In this document: positions 34,305 through 43,377 of the stretch, piece by piece
How positions within the stretch are numbered: the first letter of the stretch is position 1
Layout of the letters: every line of letters begins with the position of its first letter
DNA from: Desulfofustis glycolicus DSM 9705
GTDB lineage: Bacteria; Desulfobacterota; Desulfobulbia; Desulfobulbales; Desulfocapsaceae
DNA length: 64,000 bases
Assembly (NCBI RefSeq): GCF_900130015.1
Contig: NZ_FQXS01000018.1
Span: 46,383 to 110,382 of the forward strand
Reading direction: 5' to 3'
Notes under the pieces: generated by a model
What the model saw: only the letters and a program-made list of their open reading frames with translations
The model's database searches: none
What the model was told of the DNA's origin: nothing
Program-made: the position numbers and the translations under genes

Positions 34305-34802
34305 ATGGTAGAAGTCAAGAAGATTCTGGCGTGTATTGATTTATCTGATTATTCAGAGGAGGTTCTGGATTATGCGATCACTCTTGCGCGGATGTTTCGG
34401 GCGGAAGTAGTGATTATCAATGTGATCAATAAACGGGAGATCGATGCGATATCGATGGCAGGGCAGCATTACCCTGAACTGGTCAATGTCGCGACGTATA
34501 TGCAGCGCACCAAGGCCGATCGACGATCGCGAATCGAAACGCTGCTTGACAGCGTTTTTGCCGGAAACGGCATTGGTATCGCTATTCGGATTCAGGCTGG
34601 CGTTCCCTTCGAGGAAATCCTACTGGCAATCAACGAGGAAAAGGTTGACCTGGTGGTCCTTGGCAACAAGGGCAGGACCAACCTTGCCCGGACGCTTTTG
34701 GGAAGCCATGCGGAAAAAGTCTTTCGGCATAGCCCGGTTCCTGTTCTCAATGTCAGAAACCGTCAGAAATTCGCAGCAGCGGCGGAACGGAGGTCGAGGT
34801 GA
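34305..34802 (+). CDS. Universal stress protein (UspA family), first of a pair
   Basis: The 165-residue protein has the Usp fold with KKILACIDLSDYSEEVLDYA at the start and the ATP-binding pattern GNKGRTNLARTLLGSHAEKV (G-2x-G-9x-GS) near the end, so it probably binds ATP. The ATG at 34305 follows AAGGAGGACAC. A GTGA overlap couples it to a second usp gene. Expression from a sigma-54 promoter ties it to the surrounding regulators. Confidence 0.9.
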   Translation: MVEVKKILACIDLSDYSEEVLDYAITLARMFRAEVVIINVINKREIDAISMAGQHYPELVNVATYMQRTKADRRSRIETLLDSVFAGNGIGIAIRIQAGVPFEEILLAINEEKVDLVVLGNKGRTNLARTLLGSHAEKVFRHSPVPVLNVRNRQKFAAAAERRSR

Positions 34803-35254
34803 AGGCGATTCGAAAGATTGTCGCCGGAATAGATCTTTCTCCATTTTCTTCCGGTATTTTGGCCTATGCCGGCGCCATTTCTGAAGGAGCCGGTGCCGAA
34901 GTGATCGCGGTGAATGTCATCGACCGGAATCTGGTCGATTCCGTTGAGACCATCTTTGCCAGAGAAAAACGTGATTTCTCAAGTAAACGTTTTCTCTCCG
35001 ACGAAACTTACCGGCGAACTCAGGCGATGAGGGAATTGCTGGAGCATTCGTTGCCGCGGCACGTTCCTCGATCCATGAAAATCAGGTCCGGGATTCCGTT
35101 TACCGAAGTGCTCCGTGTGGTTGACGAAGAAGAGGCCGATCTGTTGGTCATATCGGCAAAAGGCGCAACGAATCAAAAGCGTCATTTGCTCGGCGGTACC
35201 TGTGAGAAGCTTTTCCGTCACGTCCCTGTTTCCGTTTTAGTTCTGCATTCCTAA
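34799..35254 (+). CDS. Universal stress protein (UspA family), second of a pair
   Basis: The 151-residue protein begins with KKIVAG-like IVAGIDLSPFSSGILAYA and carries SAKGATNQKRHLLGGTCEKLF, a weaker form of the ATP motif in which the first glycine is serine. It may therefore bind ATP poorly or not at all, and could form a mixed dimer with the protein before it. The start is GTG at 34799, overlapping the first usp gene by four nt. It ends at a bidirectional hairpin. Confidence 0.87.
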   Translation: MKAIRKIVAGIDLSPFSSGILAYAGAISEGAGAEVIAVNVIDRNLVDSVETIFAREKRDFSSKRFLSDETYRRTQAMRELLEHSLPRHVPRSMKIRSGIPFTEVLRVVDEEEADLLVISAKGATNQKRHLLGGTCEKLFRHVPVSVLVLHS

Positions 35255-35277
35255 ACACCTCATAGAGCGGACGACTG

Positions 35278-35305
35278 GACGGGCGGTTATGCGATACCGC
35301 CCGTC
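35278..35305. terminator. Bidirectional hairpin between convergent genes
   Basis: A perfect ten-bp stem (GACGGGCGGT with ACCGCCCGTC) with an eight-base loop lies between the second usp gene and the convergent receiver gene, covering the last codons of the receiver. No long T-run follows on either side, so termination is inferred from the position. Confidence 0.5.
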
Positions 35306-35685
35306 TTCCGAGACATACAGCTGCGTACTGCTTCCTTCAGTTCCTTGATGCTGTTGGCATCTTTGTCGACGAAGCGGACGTGTTGCAGCGATTCGGTATA
35401 TGCTCGTTGATCGTGGAACCCATGGATGATAATAGGGACGTTCTGTGCTGAGGCGCAGAGACTGCCTAGCAAATTTAGGCGGTATGGACAAAAAAGCTGC
35501 GGATCGAGAATAATCAGGTCAATCGATCCAGGCGAGGAGATGCTATCAAGAATATCCTGACCGTTTTTTGTCGAGAAGACCACATATCCCTCATCCTCCA
35601 GTTCACGTTTTAACAGGTCCCGGACCCTGCTGTTGCTATCCGTTATCATAATCCTGATTTGGTGTGGCTGGCGTGCGTATTCCAT
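35287..35685 (-). CDS. Degenerate receiver-domain protein
   Basis: The 132-residue protein has a receiver fold (IRIMITDSNSRVRDLLKREL, then LIILDPQLF with the phospho-aspartate position). The second acidic residue of the usual DD pair is serine (TDSN), and the conserved threonine or serine in strand four is replaced in IIIHGFHD. The lysine appears kept in VDKDA. It may therefore work without phosphorylation. It is separated by 80 bp from another receiver gene on the same strand; that gap contains TTTACACGTTGTAAA, an inverted repeat. Confidence 0.7.
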   Translation of the reverse strand: MEYARQPHQIRIMITDSNSRVRDLLKRELEDEGYVVFSTKNGQDILDSISSPGSIDLIILDPQLFCPYRLNLLGSLCASAQNVPIIIHGFHDQRAYTESLQHVRFVDKDANSIKELKEAVRSCMSRKTGGIA

Positions 35686-35765
35686 AGATCACATGTGTTG
35701 CCTGCTATCGGCAAGCGCACCCGTTATACGTCATGTTTGACAAACGAACCTTTACACGTTGTAAA

Positions 35766-36191
35766 TTATTCTGACACTGCCAGGTCGTTTCGTGGAAAGT
35801 GCATCCTCAATTTCCCGGCGGCAAGATATTTGACCGAGTGAAATTGTATCAGACTGATCATTTCGTCGAGATCAAACGGCTTGGCAAGGAACGCGTCTGC
35901 ACCCATCTGCAGGGCTTTGACTCGACAGAGGGCATCCCGGCAGCCGGTCATCAGAAAAACGATGGTAGTCTCGTCCAACTCCTTAACCTTCCTGATGATC
36001 TCCATCCCGCTCGTATCGCCCAATTGCAGATCGGTAATGACCAGGTCAAAACGATCGAACAGCAAGTACCTGACACCTTCTGCACCGCTCTGTGCGGCGA
36101 CTGTTTCATGTCCGTTGTTCGTGAGGATTGTTTCCAGTAGCTCGCGAACGATTGCTTCGTCGTCGACAATGAGGATGCGCAGGGGAATCAT
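35766..36191 (-). CDS. Stand-alone response regulator receiver
   Basis: The 141 residues hold one intact receiver: RILIVDDEAIV, phospho-aspartate in LVITDLQLGDTSGME, FLMTGCRD and FLAKPFD, followed by a short basic tail. The ATG at 36191 has a GGAGGT site; an in-frame extension to 36275 is not needed and would overlap the divergent sigma-54 promoter. It is transcribed away from the kinase gene at 36459. Confidence 0.87.
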   Translation of the reverse strand: MIPLRILIVDDEAIVRELLETILTNNGHETVAAQSGAEGVRYLLFDRFDLVITDLQLGDTSGMEIIRKVKELDETTIVFLMTGCRDALCRVKALQMGADAFLAKPFDLDEMISLIQFHSVKYLAAGKLRMHFPRNDLAVSE

Positions 36192-36274
36192 GACTACCTC
36201 CGGTTCAGTGGAATGAGCGAGTGTCTTCAGTGATTCTGTAGCATAAATCGTTCCAGACACGGATTTCCTGCACA

Positions 36275-36290
36275 TGGCACGGTGCTTGCT
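36275..36290 (+). promoter_or_regulatory. Sigma-54 promoter before the second dCache kinase
   Basis: TGGCACGGTGCTTGCT is an essentially perfect -24/-12 element, 168 bp upstream of the kinase ATG at 36459. Confidence 0.85.
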
Positions 36291-36458
36291 AAATCCCTCT
36301 TAAGGGGAGTGGCCGCCGACGGGGAGAGCGTGATGAAAACTCGGTCTTATTACGTGGAAAACGGCGCGTAGCACGCTCACCTGAAAGGTCGGATCAGGTC
36401 TTTCCGTCGGTTTGGCAGGGAATGATCACGAGATTGTTCTGATGGGTTGAGAAGGTGC

Positions 36459-38123
36459 ATGGAACGAAAAAGAAAATATTATGTGATGATCATCCGGCGG
36501 TTGCTTCTCGCATTTTTTTGCTTGAGTATCCTGCCGATCCTGAGTTTTGCCTGGCTTGTGAAAGATTCCGTGGAACAGATGAATATCGTCAAACTGGAAG
36601 AACAGGCAAACAATACAATAGAACATCGTGCGGAAGTCATCGCTTTGTTTCTCCAGGATCGGCTTAACCTGCTGACCATGATAGTCGAGCTGTATCCTCC
36701 CGAGCAGCTCATGGCCCAGGAGACCATCGAAGAACTTTTTTTGGCGTTTGGCAAAAATGGCGACATTGTCGATTTGCATGTAATTGATAGTAGCGGCTAC
36801 CAGCACGGTTATGTCGGACCGTACTGGAGCCAGATAGTCGGAAAAACCTACAATGATGCATCCTGGTTCAAGGAGACGCTGATCAACGGCGTCCACATCA
36901 GCCATGTCTTTCTCGGATACCGCAACGTTCCCCATTTTGTCATCGCGGTCACGGATCCTCTAAAGACATTTGTTTTGAGGGCGACTATCAATTCAAGCAT
37001 CTTCAATTCTCTGCTGCTTTCGGCGCAACTCGGGCCAAACAGCGATGCTTTCATCGTCAATCGGGCCGGAGAATTCCAAACACCCAGTCTTCTTGATCAG
37101 CAATCATTGTCTGAGCAAGAAAAAACATTGATTTCATCGGATACGAAGGCGGGACCGTTTCATATTGGCGGCTATGTGTACGCGACACGCTGGATCGGTA
37201 ATAAACACTGGCTCCTGGTCCTGAAAGCAAGCATCGATGACTCCCTGAAATTCTACTACACAATCCGGGATCGAATTCTCTTAATATTTTCGGTGATAGC
37301 ACTTCTCTCGCTGCTGCTGGCAACATTTATAACCGTATTGCTGACTCGCCGAATCGAGAAAGCCGATCGTGAGTACGCTGCTGCCACCATGCAATTCTCG
37401 CATATCGAGAAGATGGCTACCATCGGCAGGCTTGCCGCCGGTATTGCACACGAGATCAACAATCCGTTGCAATTGATAACCAGCCAGGCCGGTTGGATCA
37501 AAGAGTTGTTGCCGGAAGAAGACCCAAACACCGTAAAAAATCTTGAAGAGTATCAAAAAGCGGTTGAGCAGATTCAGTATCATGTGCGCCGGGCCGGCAC
37601 AATAACCCATCGACTTCTCGGTTTTTCAAGGAAAATGTCGGCCGAAAAAGGAAGTGTCCGAATCAACGATTTACTGGAAGAGACCATCTCCTTTATCGAA
37701 CGGGAGGCGGACAATAACTCGATTGCCGTCATCAAGAACTTTTCCGAGGAGATGCCGCCGATTCTTACCGATGGCCCGCAACTCCAGCAGGTTTTCCTGA
37801 ACCTGCTCAACAACGCGCTGGATGCGATCGGCAGGAGAGGGATGATTGAGATCGCCACCCGCCTTCATGCTGATCAGAGACTGGTGATCACCTTTGCAGA
37901 TAACGGCCCGGGGATGAAGCCCGAACAACTCAAACAGATATTCGATCCTTTTTTCACCACGAAAGATCCAAACAAGGGGACCGGCCTTGGGTTGTACATC
38001 AGTTACGACATCATCAAGAAGCTTGGTGGCGAGATCACCGGGGAAAATAGAGAACAGGGCGGCATGCTCTTCACCATTATCCTGCCGCTTACCGGAAGCG
38101 GTGCTGCCGGCGATAACAGGTGA
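36459..38123 (+). CDS. Membrane sensor histidine kinase with dCache-like sensor (second copy)
   Basis: The 554-residue protein has a first helix (about 10-30; [20 protein letters not shown]), an extracytoplasmic sensor of about 230 residues with the shared [19 protein letters not shown] block, a second helix near 270-295, and a full kinase core: [44 protein letters not shown]. Sensor and core resemble the kinase at 21572-23305, so the two are paralogues. The ATG at 36459 is used; an upstream in-frame TTG at 36447 is less likely. A receiver gene follows after 45 nt. Confidence 0.92.
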   Translation: MERKRKYYVMIIRRLLLAFFCLSILPILSFAWLVKDSVEQMNIVKLEEQANNTIEHRAEVIALFLQDRLNLLTMIVELYPPEQLMAQETIEELFLAFGKNGDIVDLHVIDSSGYQHGYVGPYWSQIVGKTYNDASWFKETLINGVHISHVFLGYRNVPHFVIAVTDPLKTFVLRATINSSIFNSLLLSAQLGPNSDAFIVNRAGEFQTPSLLDQQSLSEQEKTLISSDTKAGPFHIGGYVYATRWIGNKHWLLVLKASIDDSLKFYYTIRDRILLIFSVIALLSLLLATFITVLLTRRIEKADREYAAATMQFSHIEKMATIGRLAAGIAHEINNPLQLITSQAGWIKELLPEEDPNTVKNLEEYQKAVEQIQYHVRRAGTITHRLLGFSRKMSAEKGSVRINDLLEETISFIEREADNNSIAVIKNFSEEMPPILTDGPQLQQVFLNLLNNALDAIGRRGMIEIATRLHADQRLVITFADNGPGMKPEQLKQIFDPFFTTKDPNKGTGLGLYISYDIIKKLGGEITGENREQGGMLFTIILPLTGSGAAGDNR

Positions 38124-38168
38124 TCGAGACGGCTGTCTCAATAATTAAAGAGTCCAGAGGAGGAAAGA

Positions 38169-38597
38169 ATGAAACAATTTAACGTTCTGATCGTCGATGA
38201 TGAGGATGAATTCCGGGACCTGACGATAAAACGGCTCACCAAGAAGGGGCTGATCGTCGAAGGAGCCGAAAGCGGTCGGAAAGCACTCGATATCATCAAG
38301 ACCGGACGGATCGATGTGGTGGTGCTCGATGTCAAAATGCCCGGAATGGACGGCATTGAAACTCTCGGTCACATCCGCGCTCTCCAGCCGTTGGTCGAGG
38401 TGGTGTTATTGACCGGCCACGCCTCGGTCGAGTCTGGCATCGAAGGGATGAAATTGGGTGCCTTTGATTATCTGATGAAACCCATCGAGTTGGAGCCGCT
38501 GCTCGAAAAACTTAATGATGCTTATGAGAAAAAGCGGCTGCACGAAGAAAAAATCGAGCAGGCGATGATCAAGAAACACATGGCGATGCCCAGTTGA
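38169..38597 (+). CDS. Stand-alone response regulator receiver
   Basis: The 142-residue product is a receiver (NVLIVDDEDEF, VVVLDVKMPGMDGIE, LLTGHAS, YLMKPIE) with a charged C-terminal helix. A GAGGAGGAAAG site precedes the ATG. It lies between a dCache kinase and a TauE/SafE carrier, so it is the likely first phospho-acceptor of that kinase and may act on the carrier or its partners, as it has no DNA-binding domain. Confidence 0.9.
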   Translation: MKQFNVLIVDDEDEFRDLTIKRLTKKGLIVEGAESGRKALDIIKTGRIDVVVLDVKMPGMDGIETLGHIRALQPLVEVVLLTGHASVESGIEGMKLGAFDYLMKPIELEPLLEKLNDAYEKKRLHEEKIEQAMIKKHMAMPS

Positions 38598-38720
38598 CGT
38601 AACGTTCCACACGTTGTGCAAGAGCTTGAATGAAAAGCATTTAGTGCCCGTTCTACAGGGAAACTGCCCGGGCGGGAACTCGTCCGGAGAAGATTAACGT
38701 ACACATAAAAGGGAACTGCT

Positions 38721-40010
38721 ATGAAATGTTGTAGGGATTTCTATCAACTGATGCTCAAGGGATCGCAAGCGCATGCCCGGTGGGAGTTGGAGATGTCGAC
38801 GAACATCCTGACGAGCCGAAAACGGCAGATACTGCTGTTCCTCATGTTGCTACCTATTTTGCTCGGTGGTATCGCACTTGCCGGCGGGGATGGGGCCGGG
38901 CTGCCCGGGATGCTTGGCGGGAAATCGGCCTATATGCCGTCCCACTACACTAACCTGATCTTTTTTGCCTCGATCTTCGTCGGACTCTGCGCCGGCTTGA
39001 TCACCGGCTGCATTGGTGCCGGCGGCGGTTTCATCATCGCGCCCGCTCTGATGAGCGTCGGCGTCAAAGGAATTTTGGCGGTGGGCACCGATCTGTTCCA
39101 CATCTTCGCCAAAGCGATCATGGGCAGCGTGCTCCATCGCAAACTCGGCAACGTCTCCATTTCGCTGGCGGTGACCTTTCTTATCGGCTCTCTTGCCGGT
39201 GCTACTGTGGGTGGCATACTCAACCGCTTCCTCTATGACCTCAATCCGGTGCTGAGCGACATGTTTATCACCGCTGTCTATGTCTTCATGCTCGGTTTCC
39301 TGTCGTTCTATGCCATGACCGACTTCATGAGATCGAGAAGAGCCAGCGTGAGCAAGGCCACACGCGGGCGGGGCAGTTCGGAGAACAGAGAGGCGGAGGA
39401 GATCCCGCCGCTTGGCCGGCGTTTGCAGTCAGTCAATATCCCGCCGATGCTCACCTTCGACGAGGGCATTACCCCCGGAGGCCGCAAAATTTCCTGCATT
39501 TTTCTGATTGTCAGCGGTTTTATCGTCGGCTTTGTCGCCGCTATTATGGGCGTCGGCGGCGGCTTCCTGACGTTTCCGATCTTCGTCTACGGCCTTGGTG
39601 TTTCATCGGCTACGACAGTGGGTACCGATATTTTTCAGATCGTCTTCACGGCCGGTTACACGTCCATCAGTCAGTACGCCATTTACGGTTTTGTCTTTTA
39701 TACCCTGGCCATGGGGATGCTGCTCGGCTCGTTGATCGGCGTGCAGATCGGCTCGCTGGTAACCAAGGTTGTGCCCGGTCTGACCATCCGCGGGTTCTTC
39801 GCCGTGGCGGTGACTGCCGGCTTTATCAACCGCTTCTTCGCCCTGCCGCAGAAGCTCGCGAGTATGGAATATATAACGTTGAGCAAGCAGGCGGGAGCGA
39901 TCCTGAACATGATCGGCAATGTCCTCTTTTTTGGTGCAATCACTGCGTTCACCGTTTGGGTTTTTTACGTTTTCTTTACCAACATCAAAGAGCTGAAGGG
40001 AGAACACTGA
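38721..40010 (+). CDS. TauE/SafE-family anion exporter
   Basis: The 429-residue membrane protein has the duplicated family core: first half LITGCIGAGGGFIIAPALMS with VGTDLFHIFAKAI, second half IMGVGGGFLTFPIFVYGLG with VGTDIFQIVFTAGY. A soluble, charged loop of about 60 residues (RSRRASVSKATRGRG onward) lies between halves. Relatives export sulphite, sulphonates or organosulphur compounds. An N-terminal extension of about 25 residues precedes the first helix. It is followed one base later by an unknown membrane protein that probably forms part of the same transporter. Confidence 0.9.
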   Translation: MKCCRDFYQLMLKGSQAHARWELEMSTNILTSRKRQILLFLMLLPILLGGIALAGGDGAGLPGMLGGKSAYMPSHYTNLIFFASIFVGLCAGLITGCIGAGGGFIIAPALMSVGVKGILAVGTDLFHIFAKAIMGSVLHRKLGNVSISLAVTFLIGSLAGATVGGILNRFLYDLNPVLSDMFITAVYVFMLGFLSFYAMTDFMRSRRASVSKATRGRGSSENREAEEIPPLGRRLQSVNIPPMLTFDEGITPGGRKISCIFLIVSGFIVGFVAAIMGVGGGFLTFPIFVYGLGVSSATTVGTDIFQIVFTAGYTSISQYAIYGFVFYTLAMGMLLGSLIGVQIGSLVTKVVPGLTIRGFFAVAVTAGFINRFFALPQKLASMEYITLSKQAGAILNMIGNVLFFGAITAFTVWVFYVFFTNIKELKGEH

Positions 40011-40011
40011 T

Positions 40012-40701
40012 ATGAGTATGCAACAGAAACTAAAAACCAGGGGTATTTTGATGCTGGTGGGTTTTTTCGCCGTCCTGGTGGTGATTTTCCTGCCGGTTTT
40101 CCCAGGAAAGGTAAATGGTCTTGATTACACGGACAACATCTTTAACATGATATCCAAGGGATCATCCTACTTCATTCCGGCAACGCTGCAGGAAAGCGAA
40201 TTGTACAAGGGCAAGACCATTGACGTGACCGTTAAACTGGCCGATGCCGCCCAGGCGGAGCAGGTCGCCGGCCAACTGGCGAACGCCGGAGTTACGGTGT
40301 CGGTCAACGACAACGAACTGGCGGTCAATGGCGACATGGCGTCGATCACCACTGCCAGTCTGGCGGATGCGGATTTGATTTTCAATAACAACGGAACGCC
40401 GCTGGTGGAAAAGTATGGGTATTCCGAACGTCAGGTCATGTACAATTGGTGGACCCTCTTTAAGAAGATCACCCCGGAGTTGAATAAGCAGAAAATGTTT
40501 GCCGCCGCCAAATTTTTCGGCAATGTCGAGAAAAAAGCGCTTGAGCCGGCTTATAATTATTATGGTGTTGAAGCCATCAAGTGGCAGGAACACATCGGCC
40601 TGATTCTGGTGGCCTTGGCCTTCTATGTTGTTTACACTCTGTGGTATGGGTTTGGTATCATGTACCTTTTTGAAGGGCTCGGACTGAAGATCAGCCATTG
40701 A
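40012..40701 (+). CDS. Unknown two-helix membrane protein linked to the TauE/SafE carrier
   Basis: The 229-residue protein has one helix at each end (about 12-30, ILMLVGFFAVLVVIFLPVF; and 190-220, GLILVALAFYVVYTLWYGFG) and a soluble domain of about 150 residues between them, probably on the periplasmic side. Part of that domain (KTIDVTVKLADAAQAEQVAG) reads like a BON or secretin-type beta-alpha unit. Its ATG is one base after the carrier's stop, which implies co-translation and a joint function. I do not recognise a named family. Confidence 0.7.
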   Translation: MSMQQKLKTRGILMLVGFFAVLVVIFLPVFPGKVNGLDYTDNIFNMISKGSSYFIPATLQESELYKGKTIDVTVKLADAAQAEQVAGQLANAGVTVSVNDNELAVNGDMASITTASLADADLIFNNNGTPLVEKYGYSERQVMYNWWTLFKKITPELNKQKMFAAAKFFGNVEKKALEPAYNYYGVEAIKWQEHIGLILVALAFYVVYTLWYGFGIMYLFEGLGLKISH

Positions 40702-40704
40702 TCG

Positions 40705-40769
40705 GTGTGCCTGGCACACTATCCTGCAGGATCGTCACGGTGGTACACCATACCCGCGATCCTGCAGGA
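40705..40769 (+). repeat. Two hairpins before the PEP-synthase-like gene
   Basis: GTGTGC-CTG-GCACAC (40705-40719) is directly followed by a 13-bp perfect inverted repeat, TCCTGCAGGATCG (40722-40734) and CGATCCTGCAGGA (40757-40769). Each arm of the second contains the self-complementary ATCCTGCAGGAT, so direct and inverted copies coexist. There is no T-run. A role in mRNA processing or as an operator is inferred. Confidence 0.5.
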
Positions 40770-40787
40770 GCACAGGGGCGGTGATAC

Positions 40788-43376
40788 ATGCGACGAATCG
40801 TTTCGTTTTTGAAGAGCAAGCTGGTTCGGGCCCCGGCACCACCGCCCGCAGTTCCTCCCGAAGGGGACCTGCGGGCCGCTTTTCGCAAACGCTACGCTCA
40901 TTTTCGCAGTCTGCTGACGGCCAACAATAATACACTGCAGGCGATGGCCGACCTCGAACAGGTCTTCTACAGCGGCCAGAGCTATCGAATGGCGGTGATT
41001 CGCTCAAAAATCACCACTATCCTCGTCAATGTCTACAAGATGATTCGCGACCTGATAGCCATGGGAGATGGCAAGTATCAAGAACTCATCCCCGTGTTTG
41101 AACGGATCAGCTCGAAACTGGAGTTGATCGTCGATCGCAAGCCGGAGTACCAGTCCGGTCCGATGATCGTCCCCCTGGCGGAGTGCAACTCCGAGCAGCA
41201 CCACCTGGTCGGCGACAAGATGGCTCGTCTTGGTATGATATCTCGCCTTGAAGGGATTTCTGTGCCGCCGGGGTTTGTCGTTTCGGCGACAGCCACGAGA
41301 CATTTCCTCGCCGATCACCTCGATGAAATCAACCGCAGGCTGCAAGTGCTCGAGTCGGACGACCTTGACGGCCTCTATCGAACCTGTGCCGAGCTCCGCG
41401 AGATGATCACAACAGCCCCGCTGCCGGGGGATCTTCAGGAACTCTTGCAGGTACATTACTCTCGGTTGGAAAAGATCTCTCAACCCGGCTGCCGAGTCGC
41501 CTTGCGGTCCAGTGCCCTCGGAGAGGACAGCCGAGGCATATCTTTTGCCGGTTTATACAATACGATGCTTGATGCCGATCGGTCGACGCTCGTTTCCGGT
41601 TATAAAGAGGTGATCGCCGGCAAGTACGGAGCACGGGCGATCGCCTACCGCCGCCGCCGCGGCTATCGCCACGAAGACATAGAGATGTGTGTCGGTTGCA
41701 TGGTGATGATCGATGCTCGGGTCGGTGGAGTAATCTATACGCGTGATCCTGCCAACCGGGATGGTGATGTTTTGCATGTGATTGTTACTTCTGGTCTCGG
41801 CAAGGGGGTCGTCGACGGAACCGGCGACTCCGAATTGATACGTTTGCAGCGCCGCTTCCCGCACGTTTCAACTGACAATTCGGCCACTCCATCGCTCGGT
41901 CCGTCTGCGGCGGCGGCTTCGCTGGTGAATGAGGAACTCCTGTCTCGTCTGGCCGTTGCGGCGTTGAAGATTGAAGCGGCGTTTGGCGAGCCCCAGGATA
42001 TAGAATGGGCCCTTGATCACAACGATAAACTGTATATCCTGCAGAGTCGCCCCCTACAGATTGATGATGATGAAACCGGGGCAGCATCTGTTGAGCCCGC
42101 GGCAGCAGCAGATCCAGGGGAACCGCCTCTGATTCGCGGCGGCGTGTGTGTGTCCCGGGGCGTATGCTGCGGTGAAATATGCCGGGTAGAGAGTGAACAG
42201 GACCTCGGGACTGTTGCCAAGGGAGCAATCGTCGTGGTCAGCCACCCTTTGCCGGAATGGGCGCCGCTGTTGAACCAGGTAGCCGGCATCATAGCCGAAA
42301 CCGGCAGCGAGGCCGGTCATCTGGCCACTGTTTCCCGGGAATTCGGCGTCCCGGCGCTGTTTGGAGTGGATGGCGCGATGTCCCTGCTGACGGATGGTTT
42401 ACAGATCACGCTGCATGCGGATGACTGCGCTGTCTATCGCGGTCGGCGTGATGGTTTGCTCGTGGCACGACCAGTCGCAAAAGACCCGATGGCTGGTAGC
42501 CCCGTCCAGCGTTTGCTTACCGAGGCGATGCAACTGGTCACCCCGCTGAATCTGACGGATCCGGATGCGGCACAGTTCAAGCCCTCCTGGTGTGAAACGA
42601 TCCACGATATCACCCGGTTCTGCCATGAAAAGTCGGTGACGGCGATGTTCAGCTTCGGACGCACGCATCATTTTGACGAGGGGAGGGCCAAGCGTCTGGT
42701 TGGAGAGGTGCCGTTGGAGTGGTGGGTCGTCGACCTGGCCGATGGTCTGCGCCCGGGGATCGACGATGACGCAAAAACGCTTCGCATTGAAGATGTCGTT
42801 TCGGTCCCGATGCAGGCCATCTGGAACGGGCTTATTGCCTATCCCTGGCAGGGCCCACCACCGGTCAGTGCCCGGGGGTTCGGTTCGATTATCTTCCAAT
42901 CGACGATGCGGCCGGAGATCGATCCGTCCGTTGCTTCCCGGCTGACGGTCAAAAATTACTTTCTCGTTTCCAAACACTTCTGTCATCTCAGTGTCCGGCT
43001 CGGCTACCACTATGCGCTGATCGAGGCCTACCTCAGTGACCTGCTGACGGAAAGCTATGTGACCTTTCGCTTCAAAGGCGGTGCGGCGGACATGGGGCGA
43101 AAAACACTCCGCGTGCAGTTGCTGGCTGAGACCCTGGAACATTACGGGTTCCGGGTCGAACTGCAGGCCGATTCCTTGCTCGCCCGCCTCAAGAAACGTC
43201 CCGCCGACTATCTGGAGACACGGCTCCAGGTTCTCGGCTATCTCATTTTGCATTCCAGACAACTCGACATGATCATGGACCAGGTCGGGTCCCTGGAGCG
43301 CTACCGTGACAAATTCTTTGCGGAGATCGATTCGATGTTTGCCGAAGCACCTCTGCACGCTCTGGAGGAACATTGA
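40788..43376 (+). CDS. PEP-synthase-like phosphotransferase with unknown C-terminal domain
   Basis: The 862 residues have an unassigned helical N-terminus (about 1-120), a PEP/pyruvate-dikinase ATP-grasp domain (about 140-430; VALRSSALGEDSRGISFAG and DIEWALDHNDKLYILQSRP), and a mobile phosphohistidine domain (about 440-545; AETGSEAGHLATVSREFG, with the histidine kept although the usual TSH is AGH). The last 300 residues do not look like the PEP-binding barrel of PpsA and are unfamiliar. The protein may phosphorylate a different acceptor, as rifampicin phosphotransferase does with its own layout. A receiver gene follows after one base. Confidence 0.8.
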   Translation: MRRIVSFLKSKLVRAPAPPPAVPPEGDLRAAFRKRYAHFRSLLTANNNTLQAMADLEQVFYSGQSYRMAVIRSKITTILVNVYKMIRDLIAMGDGKYQELIPVFERISSKLELIVDRKPEYQSGPMIVPLAECNSEQHHLVGDKMARLGMISRLEGISVPPGFVVSATATRHFLADHLDEINRRLQVLESDDLDGLYRTCAELREMITTAPLPGDLQELLQVHYSRLEKISQPGCRVALRSSALGEDSRGISFAGLYNTMLDADRSTLVSGYKEVIAGKYGARAIAYRRRRGYRHEDIEMCVGCMVMIDARVGGVIYTRDPANRDGDVLHVIVTSGLGKGVVDGTGDSELIRLQRRFPHVSTDNSATPSLGPSAAAASLVNEELLSRLAVAALKIEAAFGEPQDIEWALDHNDKLYILQSRPLQIDDDETGAASVEPAAAADPGEPPLIRGGVCVSRGVCCGEICRVESEQDLGTVAKGAIVVVSHPLPEWAPLLNQVAGIIAETGSEAGHLATVSREFGVPALFGVDGAMSLLTDGLQITLHADDCAVYRGRRDGLLVARPVAKDPMAGSPVQRLLTEAMQLVTPLNLTDPDAAQFKPSWCETIHDITRFCHEKSVTAMFSFGRTHHFDEGRAKRLVGEVPLEWWVVDLADGLRPGIDDDAKTLRIEDVVSVPMQAIWNGLIAYPWQGPPPVSARGFGSIIFQSTMRPEIDPSVASRLTVKNYFLVSKHFCHLSVRLGYHYALIEAYLSDLLTESYVTFRFKGGAADMGRKTLRVQLLAETLEHYGFRVELQADSLLARLKKRPADYLETRLQVLGYLILHSRQLDMIMDQVGSLERYRDKFFAEIDSMFAEAPLHALEEH

Positions 43377-43377
43377 C

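Noticed and set aside
40714..40730. TGGCACACTATCCTGC as a further sigma-54 promoter before the PEP-synthase-like gene
   Set aside because: The GG and GC pairs are one base too far apart and the site lies within the two hairpins.
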